64,000 nucleotides of DNA from positions 62,001 to 126,000 of the forward strand of contig CAVZRO010000040.1 in the NCBI GenBank assembly GCA_963777625.1. Direction: 5' to 3'. The translations under genes were made by a program, and so were the position numbers. The notes beneath the pieces were generated by a model. That model was not told where the DNA came from and ran no database searches. It was given only the letters and a program-made list of their open reading frames with translations. This DNA comes from DATDIC01 sp963777625 (GTDB taxonomy: Bacteria; Pseudomonadota; Alphaproteobacteria; Acetobacterales; Acetobacteraceae). Shown here piece after piece: positions 1 through 9,043 of this stretch. The stretch's first letter is position 1. Every line of letters begins with the position of its first letter.

Positions 1-188
1 ATGCGGGTGCGCAATTCGACATGCTGATGAAACGTGCCGGCATTACCGTGCCGCCGGCACGCCGGGCCGGATACCTCGCTACCTATGCCGAGCTGCGCGC
101 GCAGCTCGCTTTGCTCAACAACCCGCTCAGCCCGACGATCGAGCCGGCCAACGTGTTCCGCCTGCCGGGTCGGGAGCCGAGACGATGA
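1..188 (+). CDS. C-terminal part of a small AtzG-like protein upstream of an amidase
   Basis: The window opens inside a reading frame (codons from base 3) that runs about 61 residues to a TGA at 186-188. The visible part contains MLMKRAGITVPPARRAGYLA and later EPANVFRLPG. Short proteins of this kind, with an LPP/VPP...R..L segment and a terminal EPA stretch, often precede amidases and resemble the AtzG accessory subunit; that link is inference. Its stop overlaps the amidase start (ATGA), so the two are almost certainly translationally coupled. The start lies outside the window. Confidence 0.5.
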   Translation, partial: AGAQFDMLMKRAGITVPPARRAGYLATYAELRAQLALLNNPLSPTIEPANVFRLPGREPRR

Positions 189-1570
189 GCGCAGCGCTGC
201 CCTCGATTGCGGAAATGGGCCGCCAGCTTCGTGCCGGCACCACCACCTCCGCAGCACTGACCGTCGATGCCCTCGCGCGCATCCGTCAGCGCGACAGCAG
301 ACTGCACGCGTTCATTCGGGTGACCGAAGAGCGCGCCCTGGCGGACGCAAGGCGCGCGGATGCCGATCTGAAGGCCGGGAAAGACCGCGGCCCGATGCAT
401 GGGATCCCCTACGGGCTGAAGGACATATACGACACCGCCGGCATCGCCACGACCTGCCATTCCAAGCTGCGCCAGGACCATGTGCCCGACGCCGACAGCG
501 TGGTGGCGGCACGCTTTGCCGAAGGCGGCGCGGTGCTGCTGGGCAAACTGGCGACGCACGAGTTCGCCATCGGCGGCCCCAGCTTCGACCTGCCCTGGCC
601 GCCGGCGCGCAACCCGTGGAACATCGAGCACATCACCGGCGGCTCTTCCTCGGGCTCGGCGGCGGCCATTGCCGGCGGCATGTTGCGCATGGCCACCGGA
701 TCGGATACCGGCGGCTCGATCCGTGGTCCGGCGGCCTGGTGCGGCCTTGCCGGCATCAAGCCGACCTACGGACGGGTTTCGCGGCGTGGTGTGTTCCCGC
801 TGTCCTGGACGCTCGATCATTGTGGACCGCTGGGGCGCAGTGTGGAGGATTGCGCGATCGCCTTGCAGGTGATTGCCGGGCACGATCCGCGGGACCCGGC
901 CAGCGCCGAAATGCCCGTGCCGGATTTTCGCGCCGACCTGGAGCGCGGAGTTACCGGGCTGCGCATCGGCGTGCCGCGCGCCTTCTTCGCCACCGCGAAG
1001 GTGGCCACGCCGGACGTGCTGGGCGCGATCGATCGCATTGCAGGGTTGTTGCGCGATGGCGGCGCCCGGGTGGAGGAAATCGAGCTGCCCGATTATGCGC
1101 TGTTCGCCGCCGCCGGTCGGGTGATCATGCTGGCCGAGGCGTTCACCATCCACCAGCACGACATACAGGCACGCCTGCTCGATTATGCGGAAGCGACCTC
1201 GGGACGGTTCGTTCTGGGAGCAACGATCGGCGCCACCGACTACATCAATGCGCTGCGCGTCCGCCGCGAGCTGACCGATGCGGTGGAGCGCTCGCTGGCC
1301 AGCCATGATGCGTTGCTGACTGCGTCGGCGCTGACCACGGCTCCGCGATTCGATTCGGTGCCCAACTCGCTGTCCCTGGCCTCACCCATGCAGACGATCC
1401 CGTTCAACGTGACCGGCCACCCGGCCATGAGCGTGCCGGTCGGGCTGGGAACGGACCGATTGCCGCTGTCGGTCCAGGTGGTCGGCCGCCCATTCGATGA
1501 GGCGACGCTGTTCCGCGTCGGCCGGATGATCGAGGTCCGATCGGGGTGGGACGGCGTACCGCTGCCCTGA
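185..1570 (+). CDS. Amidase signature family hydrolase
   Basis: A 461-residue amidase-signature enzyme of ordinary family length. The Ser-cisSer-Lys triad is visible: Lys79 in YGLKDIYDT, the cis-Ser in GGSSSGSAAA (about 154-155), and nucleophile Ser178 in TGSDTGGSIRGPA. The family hydrolyses amides (GatA, AtzF, indoleacetamide and urea-amide hydrolases). The upstream AtzG-like tail suggests an AtzE/AtzF-like small-amide substrate, but the sequence does not fix it. No signal peptide, so cytoplasmic. It is not clearly GatA, because no gatB or gatC lies beside it. Confidence 0.88.
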   Translation: MSAALPSIAEMGRQLRAGTTTSAALTVDALARIRQRDSRLHAFIRVTEERALADARRADADLKAGKDRGPMHGIPYGLKDIYDTAGIATTCHSKLRQDHVPDADSVVAARFAEGGAVLLGKLATHEFAIGGPSFDLPWPPARNPWNIEHITGGSSSGSAAAIAGGMLRMATGSDTGGSIRGPAAWCGLAGIKPTYGRVSRRGVFPLSWTLDHCGPLGRSVEDCAIALQVIAGHDPRDPASAEMPVPDFRADLERGVTGLRIGVPRAFFATAKVATPDVLGAIDRIAGLLRDGGARVEEIELPDYALFAAAGRVIMLAEAFTIHQHDIQARLLDYAEATSGRFVLGATIGATDYINALRVRRELTDAVERSLASHDALLTASALTTAPRFDSVPNSLSLASPMQTIPFNVTGHPAMSVPVGLGTDRLPLSVQVVGRPFDEATLFRVGRMIEVRSGWDGVPLP

Positions 1571-1682
1571 CGCGGCCGAACGACGCGCCGCACGCGGCTC
1601 ACGCTAATGTCAAAGCAACCGCAGCCACGGAACCGACGCCGGATCGTTTTGACCGTCACATTGCTGATTTGAGGAGCTGAAT

Positions 1683-2003
1683 ATGGCTGTTCGACGAATT
1701 GCCGGACCGGTCGCTGGGTTCGCTGCGGCCGGAGCCCTGGTCGCGTTGAGCGGGATCGCCACGGCGCAGACCATCATCGTCGCGCCCACTGCACCGCCTC
1801 CGCCTCAGGTGGAAACCATCCCGCCGCCACCGGCGGCAGTGGATGTATGGACCCCCGGTCACTGGGCATGGAACGGGGGCACCTGGGCCTGGACCCCTGG
1901 TCAGTATATCGCCCGACCGGCGCCACAGGCATCTTGGGTTCCGGGCCACTGGGAGGCCGGATCCAGCGGGTATGTCTGGGTGGATGGGCATTGGGCCGGC
2001 TAG
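1683..2003 (+). CDS. Exported WxxGxW-repeat protein
   Basis: A 106-residue protein with a Sec signal peptide (hydrophobic residues 10-28, cleavage likely after IATA). A Pro-rich linker is followed by aromatic repeats: WTPGHWAWNG, WAWTPGQY, WVPGHWEAG and VWVDGHWAG. This is the YXWGXW/WxxGxW repeat family, periplasmic or cell-envelope proteins of unknown function. GAGGAG lies a few bases upstream of the ATG. The next gene has the same repeat plan on a lipoprotein signal, so the two look like a tandem paralogous pair. Confidence 0.8.
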   Translation: MAVRRIAGPVAGFAAAGALVALSGIATAQTIIVAPTAPPPPQVETIPPPPAAVDVWTPGHWAWNGGTWAWTPGQYIARPAPQASWVPGHWEAGSSGYVWVDGHWAG

Positions 2004-2096
2004 AGCAATATCAGCCTGACTGGAATCGCGGAGCGATCTTAGGCGGATGAAATTGCTTGCGAAATATGGCCTAGAGTGGTTCCGTCGGGGGTCCGC

Positions 2097-2477
2097 ATGT
2101 CACATATGCGTTCTGGATTGATTTTGCTGCCGTTGCTGGTCCTTGGCGCGTGTGTCACCACTACGCCCCCGCCAGCCACATCCACCGTACTTGTCGCGCC
2201 CCCGGCGCAGCCGGCAATCACCGCTCCGGCGGTTGTAACAGCTCCCCTGCCGCCACCACCCCCCGAGTCCGAACTGGTACCGCCCCCGCCGCCTGGCAGC
2301 GGGCCGGCGGTGTGGCAGCCTGGGCATTGGGCGTACACCGGCGCCAGTATGAATCCGTGGAGCTGGGTGCCCGGCGGTTACGTTTCACCGCCCCCTGGCC
2401 AAGCGACGTGGGTCCCAGGTCAGTGGCAGCAATCCCCTGCTGGCGGTTGGGTCTGGATTGCCGGCCACTGGGCCTGA
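2097..2477 (+). CDS. WxxGxW-repeat lipoprotein
   Basis: About 126 residues. The N-terminus is a type II signal with lipobox LVLGAC, so the mature protein starts with a lipidated Cys followed by TTTPPP. A long Pro/Val linker leads to WQPGHWAYTG, WSWVPGGY, WVPGQW and WVWIAGHWA repeats. The ATG at 2097 is preferred because GGGGG lies just upstream; a GTG at 2076 and an ATG at 2106 are alternatives. The repeats match those of the gene before it. Likely anchored to the outer membrane; function unknown. Confidence 0.78.
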   Translation: MSHMRSGLILLPLLVLGACVTTTPPPATSTVLVAPPAQPAITAPAVVTAPLPPPPPESELVPPPPPGSGPAVWQPGHWAYTGASMNPWSWVPGGYVSPPPGQATWVPGQWQQSPAGGWVWIAGHWA

Positions 2478-2486
2478 AGCCAAGAA

Positions 2487-3128
2487 TTAGCCACCGCCTT
2501 TTTCGAAGAATCTCGGATCGATAAACTCAAATAGACTTTGGTCGAAGCTGCCGCCAAGCTCGACATTGGTAAGCGTGACCGTGGTCCGCTGTCCCTGCAC
2601 GTCAACGACCGTCCATTGCCGCAGCGCGAGAGGAGGGTCAGAGAACACGAGGGTCAGGCTGCCCTCGGTGGGATGGGCGGTGCGTACTACCGTCAACTGA
2701 ATCTGGCCGGGTAGTCGGCGCAGGCTGGTCACGGTCACATCGCCGCTCAGCACGACGTGATCGGCCAGCAAAATGCTCAGCGGCGTCGTTCCGAGCGGAA
2801 TATTCGACGTCTGGCCCAGAGACGCATCGTGGAAGACCACGAGCCCATGCCCGGCCACCAGGAGCAGCGGACTTGGCGCGTCGTATTGGAAGCGCATGCG
2901 GCCCGGGCGATCGAGCCAGGCGGTCCCCTGCGCGATTGTCCCGTTCGGAGCGACTTGGATGAAACGGGCCTTCAGCGTGTGGATGCCGTTCAGGTAAGTC
3001 TGAATTCGCGCGATGTCGGCCTGATCCGCCGGGGCGACGGTTGAGGCCGTCTGCGCAGACCCGGTATCAGGCAGGGATCCGGCGAGAAGGAGACCGAGCA
3101 GCAGGTGACGACGCAGCATGCTCGTCAT
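2487..3128 (-). CDS. lolA: Outer-membrane lipoprotein carrier protein LolA
   Basis: Periplasmic chaperone that takes lipoproteins from LolCDE and passes them to the outer membrane. A hydrophobic signal (MLRRHLLLGLLLAGSLPD) precedes the LolA fold. Family features include the early helix with HTLKARFIQVAPNG, then GTAWLDRPGRMRFQYD, and the C-terminal segment ending in FEFIDPRFFEKGG. The start at MTSMLRR is chosen because longer frames add a stretch ahead of the signal. It is convergent with the lipoprotein gene, with only 9 bases between stops. Confidence 0.85.
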   Translation of the reverse strand: MTSMLRRHLLLGLLLAGSLPDTGSAQTASTVAPADQADIARIQTYLNGIHTLKARFIQVAPNGTIAQGTAWLDRPGRMRFQYDAPSPLLLVAGHGLVVFHDASLGQTSNIPLGTTPLSILLADHVVLSGDVTVTSLRRLPGQIQLTVVRTAHPTEGSLTLVFSDPPLALRQWTVVDVQGQRTTVTLTNVELGGSFDQSLFEFIDPRFFEKGGG

Positions 3129-3198
3129 GTGGAGTGCGCGGAAAGGCGCGTCAACGGCGCTCCCTGCGGGCAATCAGGGACCCACCGGATGATACGCG

Positions 3199-4089
3199 CT
3201 ACGACTCGGCCCGGTGGCAAGCGACGCCACCGATCACCAGCGCCAAGCCAAGCAATTCGGCCGCTGTGGGTACCTGCCGCAACACGAGGAAACCGATAAT
3301 CGCAGCCGTGGCCGGCAGCAGCGACAGCAGCAGCGCGAAGCTCGCGCGCGGCAGCCGGGCCATCGCGAGCTGGTCGCAGACATACGGGATCACCGAGGAC
3401 GACACGCCGACCCCAAAAGCGGCCAGCAACAGCAGCTTGTCGCTGAAGGCGGGCAGTGCGGCGCCAAAACCGATCGGCAGCGCCACCGCGGAAGCGATGA
3501 GCATGGCGGCGCCGAGCTGGTCTATTCCGGAACTTCGCCCCCCGCCGCTCGACGCGATCCGATGACCGAGCAGGATATAGAGCACGAACAGCGCACAGTT
3601 GGCGAAGGCAAACCCATACCCAAGCCACCCGCCGGCAAGCCGCAAATCGGTGAGCACATATGCCCCGGCAACGGCCAGTGCGAGGGCAACAAGGTTGCGC
3701 CGGCTGCGCAAGCCCCAGGCCGCCACAGCAATGGGGCCGAGGAACTCGATCGCACCAACCACCGCGAGCGGCAGGCGGGCAATGGCTTCATAGAACACCG
3801 TATTCATGACCGCGAGCACAGCGCCGAGCGCCGCGATAACCAGTTGGTCCCGGCGGGGCAAAGCAAGAAGAAAGCGCCATGGCCGACGCCATAGCGCGAA
3901 GATCAGGCCGGCGCTGGCAATTCGCAGCCAGGCCACGCCCGGCGGGGCGAGACGGGCGAACAGCAACACGGCGAAGGAGGGCCCCAGATAGTGGAAGACG
4001 GCGCTGACCACGAAAAAAGCATGTGGCGGTACACGTGCAGCGAGCGGTCGCGCATCGACGAAAGCTCGGGCGGGGGCATTGGACGCCAT
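3199..4089 (-). CDS. EamA/DMT family exporter (RhtA-like)
   Basis: A 296-residue protein with about ten hydrophobic segments in two EamA halves, the layout of RhtA-type amino-acid and metabolite exporters. The segment YEAIARLPLAVVGAIEFLGP is typical of the RhtA branch. It is divergently transcribed from an Lrp/AsnC regulator 93 bases away. That pairing is common for amino-acid exporters, so export of an amino acid or analogue is a reasonable inference; the substrate is unknown. Confidence 0.82.
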   Translation of the reverse strand: MASNAPARAFVDARPLAARVPPHAFFVVSAVFHYLGPSFAVLLFARLAPPGVAWLRIASAGLIFALWRRPWRFLLALPRRDQLVIAALGAVLAVMNTVFYEAIARLPLAVVGAIEFLGPIAVAAWGLRSRRNLVALALAVAGAYVLTDLRLAGGWLGYGFAFANCALFVLYILLGHRIASSGGGRSSGIDQLGAAMLIASAVALPIGFGAALPAFSDKLLLLAAFGVGVSSSVIPYVCDQLAMARLPRASFALLLSLLPATAAIIGFLVLRQVPTAAELLGLALVIGGVACHRAES

Positions 4090-4182
4090 AAGTTTGACGA
4101 TGGCATGCGGTTCGGGACTGGTGAATGCTGATCGAAAGGCGATATACCAATTCTGCCTTCAAGCTGGAAAGCAGATACCTAT

Positions 4183-4662
4183 TTGCGCCTTCAACCGTCC
4201 GCACTGCTGAACGACCCCCGCAACCTGGAGCTGCTGCGGCTGTTGCGCGACGACCCGCGCATGGGCGCCTCCGGGCTGGCCCGGCGCGTGGGCATGTCAG
4301 CACCGGCCGTGCGTGAACGGGTGCTGCGGCTGGAAGAAGCTGGCATCATTCGTGGCTGCCGGCTGGAGCTGGATCCGGCGGCGCTCGGTTACCCGGTCTG
4401 CGCCTTCGTTCGCGTGCGGCCCGCCCCGGGGCAACTGCCAAAACTGGCGGAGCTGGCGCGCAGTCTGCCGCAAGTTGTCGAGTGCTATCGGGTAACCGGC
4501 GAGGACTGCTTCGTGCTCAAGATCCACCTGCCAGCTCTCGAGCGGCTGGATGAAGTTCTGGACCGCCTGCTTGCCTACGGTCAGACCACGACCAGCATCG
4601 TGCAGAGCACGCCGGTTCCCCTGCGTTCCCTGCCGCTGCCCGGGGACGCGCCGGGTGTTTAG
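4183..4662 (+). CDS. Lrp/AsnC family transcriptional regulator
   Basis: 159 residues. An N-terminal winged helix-turn-helix (LLRLLRDDPR, ASGLARRVGMSAPAVRERV) is followed by GIIRGCRLELDPAALGYP and an RAM-type ligand-sensing domain (VVECYRVTGEDCFVLKIH). The start appears to be TTG at 4183; no good ATG lies closer. It is divergent from the EamA exporter and very probably controls it in response to the exported amino acid. Lrp-type proteins act as dimers or octamers. Confidence 0.85.
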   Translation: MRLQPSALLNDPRNLELLRLLRDDPRMGASGLARRVGMSAPAVRERVLRLEEAGIIRGCRLELDPAALGYPVCAFVRVRPAPGQLPKLAELARSLPQVVECYRVTGEDCFVLKIHLPALERLDEVLDRLLAYGQTTTSIVQSTPVPLRSLPLPGDAPGV

Positions 4663-4797
4663 TGGCGTTCCGATTGCCGGGCCGAGGCAATATCAACGGG
4701 CGACGTTGCGCGCCGTACACCGCGTGCGCCAACACGAGCCGTGCCGATACGCACCGACGGATCCTCACAACAGGTTTAGTTTTCCGCAGGAGCAGCC

Positions 4798-5406
4798 ATG
4801 GTACGCATCGACCGAATCGTGACACGGGGCGGCGATGGCGGGCAGACCTCGCTCGGCGACGGCGCACGGGTCGCGAAGCACTCGCCGCGGATCGAGGCGA
4901 TCGGGGACGTGGACGAAGCCAATGCCGTCATCGGGCTGCTGCGCGTCGCTGCCGCCGATGTGGCCGGGCTGCTGGGCGGTATCCAGAACGATTTGTTCGA
5001 TGTGGGCGCCGATCTCTGCGTCTCCCAAGATGGGCGCGAAAGGCTGCGGCTGAACGACGCGCCAGCAGAACGGCTGGAAGCCGAGATCGCGCGAATGAAC
5101 GCGACCATCCCGCCGCTTACCAGCTTCGTGCTGCCAGGCGGAACGGAGGCCGCGGCCCGGGCGCATCATGCCCGCACCGTGGTGCGCCGTGCCGAGCGCC
5201 GCGTGGTCCATCTTGCCAGTATCGAACCGATCAATCCGGCGATCATCCGCTATCTGAACCGGCTGTCCGACCTGCTGTTCGTTCTGGCGCGCGTGCTGAA
5301 CGACCACGGCGCCCGGGACGTGCTGTGGGTCCCCGGCGCCGGTCGATCGGGCAACATCGAAGACCCAGAACCGAATGAAGACCAGGATGGAAAGTCCCAG
5401 TCATAG
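4798..5406 (+). CDS. Corrinoid adenosyltransferase, PduO type
   Basis: Transfers the 5'-deoxyadenosyl group of ATP to cob(I)alamin, making coenzyme B12. The 202-residue protein has the PduO-family N-terminal ATP motif TRGGDGGQTSLGDG (about 9-22), the Arg-rich segment VVRRAERRVV (about 127-136) and NRLSDLLFVLAR near the end. The ATG follows a GCAGGAGCAGCC ribosome-binding region. Its neighbour is a TonB receptor under a cobalamin riboswitch, converging on it, so the two form a B12 uptake and activation pair. Confidence 0.9.
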   Translation: MVRIDRIVTRGGDGGQTSLGDGARVAKHSPRIEAIGDVDEANAVIGLLRVAAADVAGLLGGIQNDLFDVGADLCVSQDGRERLRLNDAPAERLEAEIARMNATIPPLTSFVLPGGTEAAARAHHARTVVRRAERRVVHLASIEPINPAIIRYLNRLSDLLFVLARVLNDHGARDVLWVPGAGRSGNIEDPEPNEDQDGKSQS

Positions 5407-5430
5407 TGGCAGGGACTGCGTCCGTTTCGC

Positions 5431-7423
5431 TCACAGGCGGAACCTCACGCCGGCAAGGAAATTGCGTCCGGGAGTCTGAAATCCGTTCACCGGCTCGAAC
5501 CGCGAGCCACCCAGGTTACGGCCAGTGGCGTAAAGCTGGATGCGTGGCGTGACATCGTAGGTGGCGGTGAGGTTGAACAGCAGTCCCTGCGAGGAAGTGC
5601 CTGGACTGACACTGCTGAATCCGCTGTTGTTGATCAGGAAGTCCGAGAACGCGCCGGTGTACAGCAACTCCGGGACGACAGTCAGCTTCGGCACCGGGGT
5701 CAGCGTTACGTCCAATGAGGCGGTGTTCTGTGGCCGGCGCAGAAGCTTCTCCCCGGTGTCGGCGTTCTCGGGCTGGACGTAGGTATAGGTGGCGTCGATC
5801 CGCAACCAGCGCGGCGGGATGCAGGCCAAGCTCGTTCTCCACCCCCTGGATGTGCGCGGAGCCGATATTCTGGGAGGTTTCAACCGGAACGAAGACGGTG
5901 ACGATCAGGTTGTCGATCTGCTGGTTGAAGTAGGTTGAGCCAAAGCTGACTGCGTCGGTCTGGCCCAACGCGGGGACCGTGGTCGTAAAGCCGACCTCCC
6001 AGCCTTGGGCGGTCTCCGGCAGCAGGTTGGGGTTGCCGACATAGCCGGTGGAATCGACGCCGAACCGGTCGAACAGCGACGGAGCAAGGAAGGCCGTGCC
6101 ATAGGCGGCCTTGAACCGGGTCAGCACTTCCGGCACGTCCATCACCGCGCCCAGGCGCCAGGTGAGCGGATGGTCGTTCAGCACCCAGTCCTGGCGCAAC
6201 TGCCCCGTCAGGGTCAGGCGTTGCCATAACGTGCCCTGCAACCCGGCATAGGTCGCGTTATCGATCATGGAGGCGTTGGTGTTCTGCTGGTACGGAAACC
6301 CGTCGGTAGAGGAGTTGATGCGCACCTTGGCGGTGTTCCCGGTCCGCTCGTAGCCGAAGGTCAGGTCGGCGACCGACACCACGCGCGAGGCGAGCAGATC
6401 GCCGAGATGCAGCGTGTTGTTCCACTGGATATCGCTTTCGTAGGAGTGATAGCGCGAATCGTTGCTGGCCAGGTTGGCGGTGTCCGCCGGATTGAACGGT
6501 TCGTAATATCGCCGGTCGTCCTGCAGGCCGCCCAGGAACAGACCAGTTTCATACACACCGCCGGCCAACAGCGAATGCACGCCGATCCGGCCCAACAGTG
6601 AAGTGTCGTGCCCGGTGGAATTGGCGTCGTCAAAGGTGGGATCGCCGAGCTGGTTGAAGCCGAACACCGCACGCCGGCCGCGCAGCAGCAGCGAAAACCG
6701 CGTCCCCGGCACCGGCGTGTAGCCCAGATTGAGCGTGCCGATCTGGTCGCGGAATCCTTGCGGCGTGCCGGTGTACACCGACTCGCGCTGGGGCGTGGAA
6801 TCGAACCCGCGCAGCGATTCGGTTTGCGCAATGGCAGCGTAGTCGAGCGGGCCGGAGACACCGGAAACCACCGCGTTGCCTACGAGCTGTTGTGGATAGC
6901 CACCGGCAATGTCGCCCTCCAAATGAACCCCCTGAGCGTGGCCCTGGCGGGTGATCAGGTTGATGACGCCGCCCACCGCGCCGGAGCCATAAAGCGATGC
7001 CATCGGACCCCGCACGATTTCGATCCGCTCGACATCGGCCAGCGTATCGATGCCGAAATTGAACGCGGCGCCGGGATCGGAGCTGTCGTTGATCGGCATA
7101 CCGTCGCGCAGAACCAGCACCTGGTTGGAGTCGGTACCGCGAATGAACACACTTGCGTTGCCTCCCGGCCCGCCGGACTGAGCGACCCGCACGCCGGGCA
7201 CGGCTGAGAGCGCCTCGGTGAGCGTGTTGTAGCCACGCTGCTCGATCTCCTGCCGGGTAATCACGGTAACGCCGGCGGGGATGTCTTCGATGGGCGTGGC
7301 AACGCGGGTAGCAGTGACCACCACGTCGGGTTGCAGCACGCCGGCTTGCGGCAGGGCGGGATCAGCGGCGCTGGCGGCGCCGGGAACGGCGATGAGCAGT
7401 GCGGCAGCGAGAAGCGGGCGCAT
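5431..7423 (-). CDS. btuB: TonB-dependent cobalamin receptor (BtuB-like), frameshifted
   Basis: Outer-membrane receptor of about 660 residues. It has a signal peptide (MRPLLAAALLIAVPGAASA), a TonB-box-like DVVVTATR, a plug domain (RGTDSNQVLVLRDGMPINDS, IEIVRGPMASLYGSGAVGGV) and a beta-barrel ending in FLAGVRFRL, with the expected C-terminal aromatic/Leu pattern. The ATG at 7423 follows GGAGG. The frame changes around 5805-5830, after ENELGLHP and before RWLRIDATYTYVQPEN. One base indel restores a full barrel, so this is either sequence error or a recent mutation. A B12 riboswitch in its leader identifies the ligand as a corrinoid. Confidence 0.85.
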
Positions 7424-7539
7424 GCGGTCCTCCGATTGCAAGGACCGCGCTGACGGCCCCGTGTCATGGGACGACGGCCGCGTGCGGGTCTTTCTCCCGC
7501 TGCGCCGGTACACCCCGCCCGCCGCGCGCGCGCAGTCTC

Positions 7540-7706
7540 GATGCCGGCCGGTCTCCTGGCTTGCGGGTCGTCGCCGCGTCCGGCCTTCTCACCCAGTGGG
7601 CAATGGCGCGATTGGACGAGGCTCGCCGCACACAGTTGCGGGGGCAGCCGCCCGCGGTTGGATCCGTGGCGTTCCCGTTACAGCCCTTGCGGGCCACCGA
7701 CATCTG
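7540..7706 (-). promoter_or_regulatory. Cobalamin riboswitch in the btuB leader
   Basis: Read on the minus strand this stretch contains the conserved adenosylcobalamin aptamer blocks in order: GGGAACGCCACGG, the core GCTGCCCCCGCAACTGT (complement of 7632-7648), GGTGAGAAGGCCGGA, CGACCCGCAAGCCAGGAGACC (complement of 7550-7570) and the closing GGCCGGCATC. It lies about 117 nt upstream of the BtuB-like receptor start. B12 binding would be expected to repress the receptor. The DNA also lies in the 5' flank of the divergent CoA transferase, which is on the other strand. Confidence 0.93.
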
Positions 7707-7738
7707 CGGGGAGACTACCCGCAGAGGAGATCGACGCA

Positions 7739-8962
7739 ATGATTCCCCGCATCGAGTTCGATCCTGCGGCGCCGGCACCGCTCGATGGCGTTCGCGTGAT
7801 CGATCTGTCGCGCCTGGTGGCCGGCAACATGCTGAGCCTGCAGCTCGCCGATCAGGGCGCGGAGGTAGTCAAGATCGAGGATCCACAGAAGGGCGACCCG
7901 TTGCGCGCCTGGCGGGTGAACGGGCTCAGCCTCTATTGGAAGGTTTATGCGCGCAACAAGAAGAGCCTGGCGCTCAGCCTGCGCTCGGCCGATGGACGCG
8001 CGGTGCTGCTGGACCTGGCGGCGCGCAGCGATGTGCTGATCGAAAATTTCCGCCCCGGCACGCTGGAGGAGATGGGGCTCGGGCCCGACCTGCTGCGCGC
8101 GCGCAATCCGAAGCTGGTGATCGTCCGCATTTCAGGTTTTGGGCAGGATGGGCCGTATCGCGACCGCCCGGGGTTCGGCACGCTGGTGGAGGCGATGTCG
8201 GGCTTTGCCGCCAAGAACGGGTTCGCGGATCGGGCGCCAGTGCTGCCGCCACTGGCGCTGGCCGACATGGTCTCCGGCCTTTATGGCGCGTACGCCGTCA
8301 TGGTGGCCCTGCGTGTGGCGGAACGCGGCGGGCCCGGGCAGGTCATCGATCTGCCGTTGCTGGACCCGATCATGTCGATCCTCGGGCCGGACGCGGCCAT
8401 TCATCGCGTCAGCGGTGAGATGCCCGTGCGCACCGGCAGCCGCTCGAACACCACCACGCCGCGCAATGTGTGGCGGACGGCGGACGCGCGCTACATCGCG
8501 ATTTCCGCCTCGATGCAGGCGATGGCGGAGCGGCTGTTCCGCGCCATCGGGCGGCCCGACATGATCGAGGATCCGCGCTTCCGCACCAACACGGACCGGG
8601 TCCGCAACGCGGACGCCTGCGAGGCACCGGTCGCCGCCTTCATCGGCGCCCGCTCGCTGGAAGAGAATATGCGGGTCTTCCGGGAGGCAGACGTGACCGC
8701 CAGCCCGGTCTATGAGATCGATCAGTTCCTGGATGATCCGCACGTGCAGGCACGTGGGATCGTGGTGGAAGTGCCGGATCCTGATGCCGGATCAGTGTTG
8801 ATGCACAACATCGTGCCGCGTCTGTCGCACACGCCGGGCAGACTGCGCCGCCCGGCCCCGGGTCTAGGGGAGCACACCCGCGAGGTGTTGGAGGGGCTCG
8901 GCTACGCGCCGGACCGGGTGGCGACGCTGGCGGATGAAGGGGCTGTGCGGTTGGCGGGATGA
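7739..8962 (+). CDS. CaiB/BaiF family (class III) CoA transferase
   Basis: A 407-residue enzyme that moves CoA between carboxylic acids. Family marks are DGVRVIDLSRLVAGNM at the N-terminus, GDPLRAW, IENFRPGTLEEMG, RISGFGQDGPYRDRPGF and the catalytic Asp176 in PLALADMVSG. The ATG at 7739 follows GAGGAG at good spacing; the open frame continues upstream only through the riboswitch region. Substrates are unknown. The family includes formyl-, succinyl- and carnitine-CoA transferases. The gene stands alone between the riboswitch and the toxin-antitoxin pair. Confidence 0.88.
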   Translation: MIPRIEFDPAAPAPLDGVRVIDLSRLVAGNMLSLQLADQGAEVVKIEDPQKGDPLRAWRVNGLSLYWKVYARNKKSLALSLRSADGRAVLLDLAARSDVLIENFRPGTLEEMGLGPDLLRARNPKLVIVRISGFGQDGPYRDRPGFGTLVEAMSGFAAKNGFADRAPVLPPLALADMVSGLYGAYAVMVALRVAERGGPGQVIDLPLLDPIMSILGPDAAIHRVSGEMPVRTGSRSNTTTPRNVWRTADARYIAISASMQAMAERLFRAIGRPDMIEDPRFRTNTDRVRNADACEAPVAAFIGARSLEENMRVFREADVTASPVYEIDQFLDDPHVQARGIVVEVPDPDAGSVLMHNIVPRLSHTPGRLRRPAPGLGEHTREVLEGLGYAPDRVATLADEGAVRLAG

Positions 8963-8970
8963 CTGGGCGC

Positions 8971-8999
8971 TTGCACGGACATTTTCCGTACGCTATATT
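8971..8999 (+). promoter_or_regulatory. Promoter and operator of the tacA-tacT pair
   Basis: TTGCAC (8971-8976) and TATATT (8994-8999) are separated by exactly 17 bases, a good sigma-70 arrangement. Between and overlapping them is a perfect inverted repeat, ACGGA-5 nt-TCCGT (8975-8989). An operator there would let antitoxin or toxin-antitoxin complex block RNA polymerase, as expected for autoregulated pairs. The start codon of the antitoxin lies 45 bases after the -10. Confidence 0.65.
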
Positions 9000-9043
9000 C
9001 GATCAATCGGTAACATTTCAGCAACCCCGGCGGCGCCAGTGTC

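Noticed and set aside
34..1308. Long overlapping open frames on both strands across the amidase gene
   Set aside because: They show Arg/Ala-rich composition typical of shadow frames in high-GC coding DNA and no family sequence; the amidase frame has catalytic motifs.
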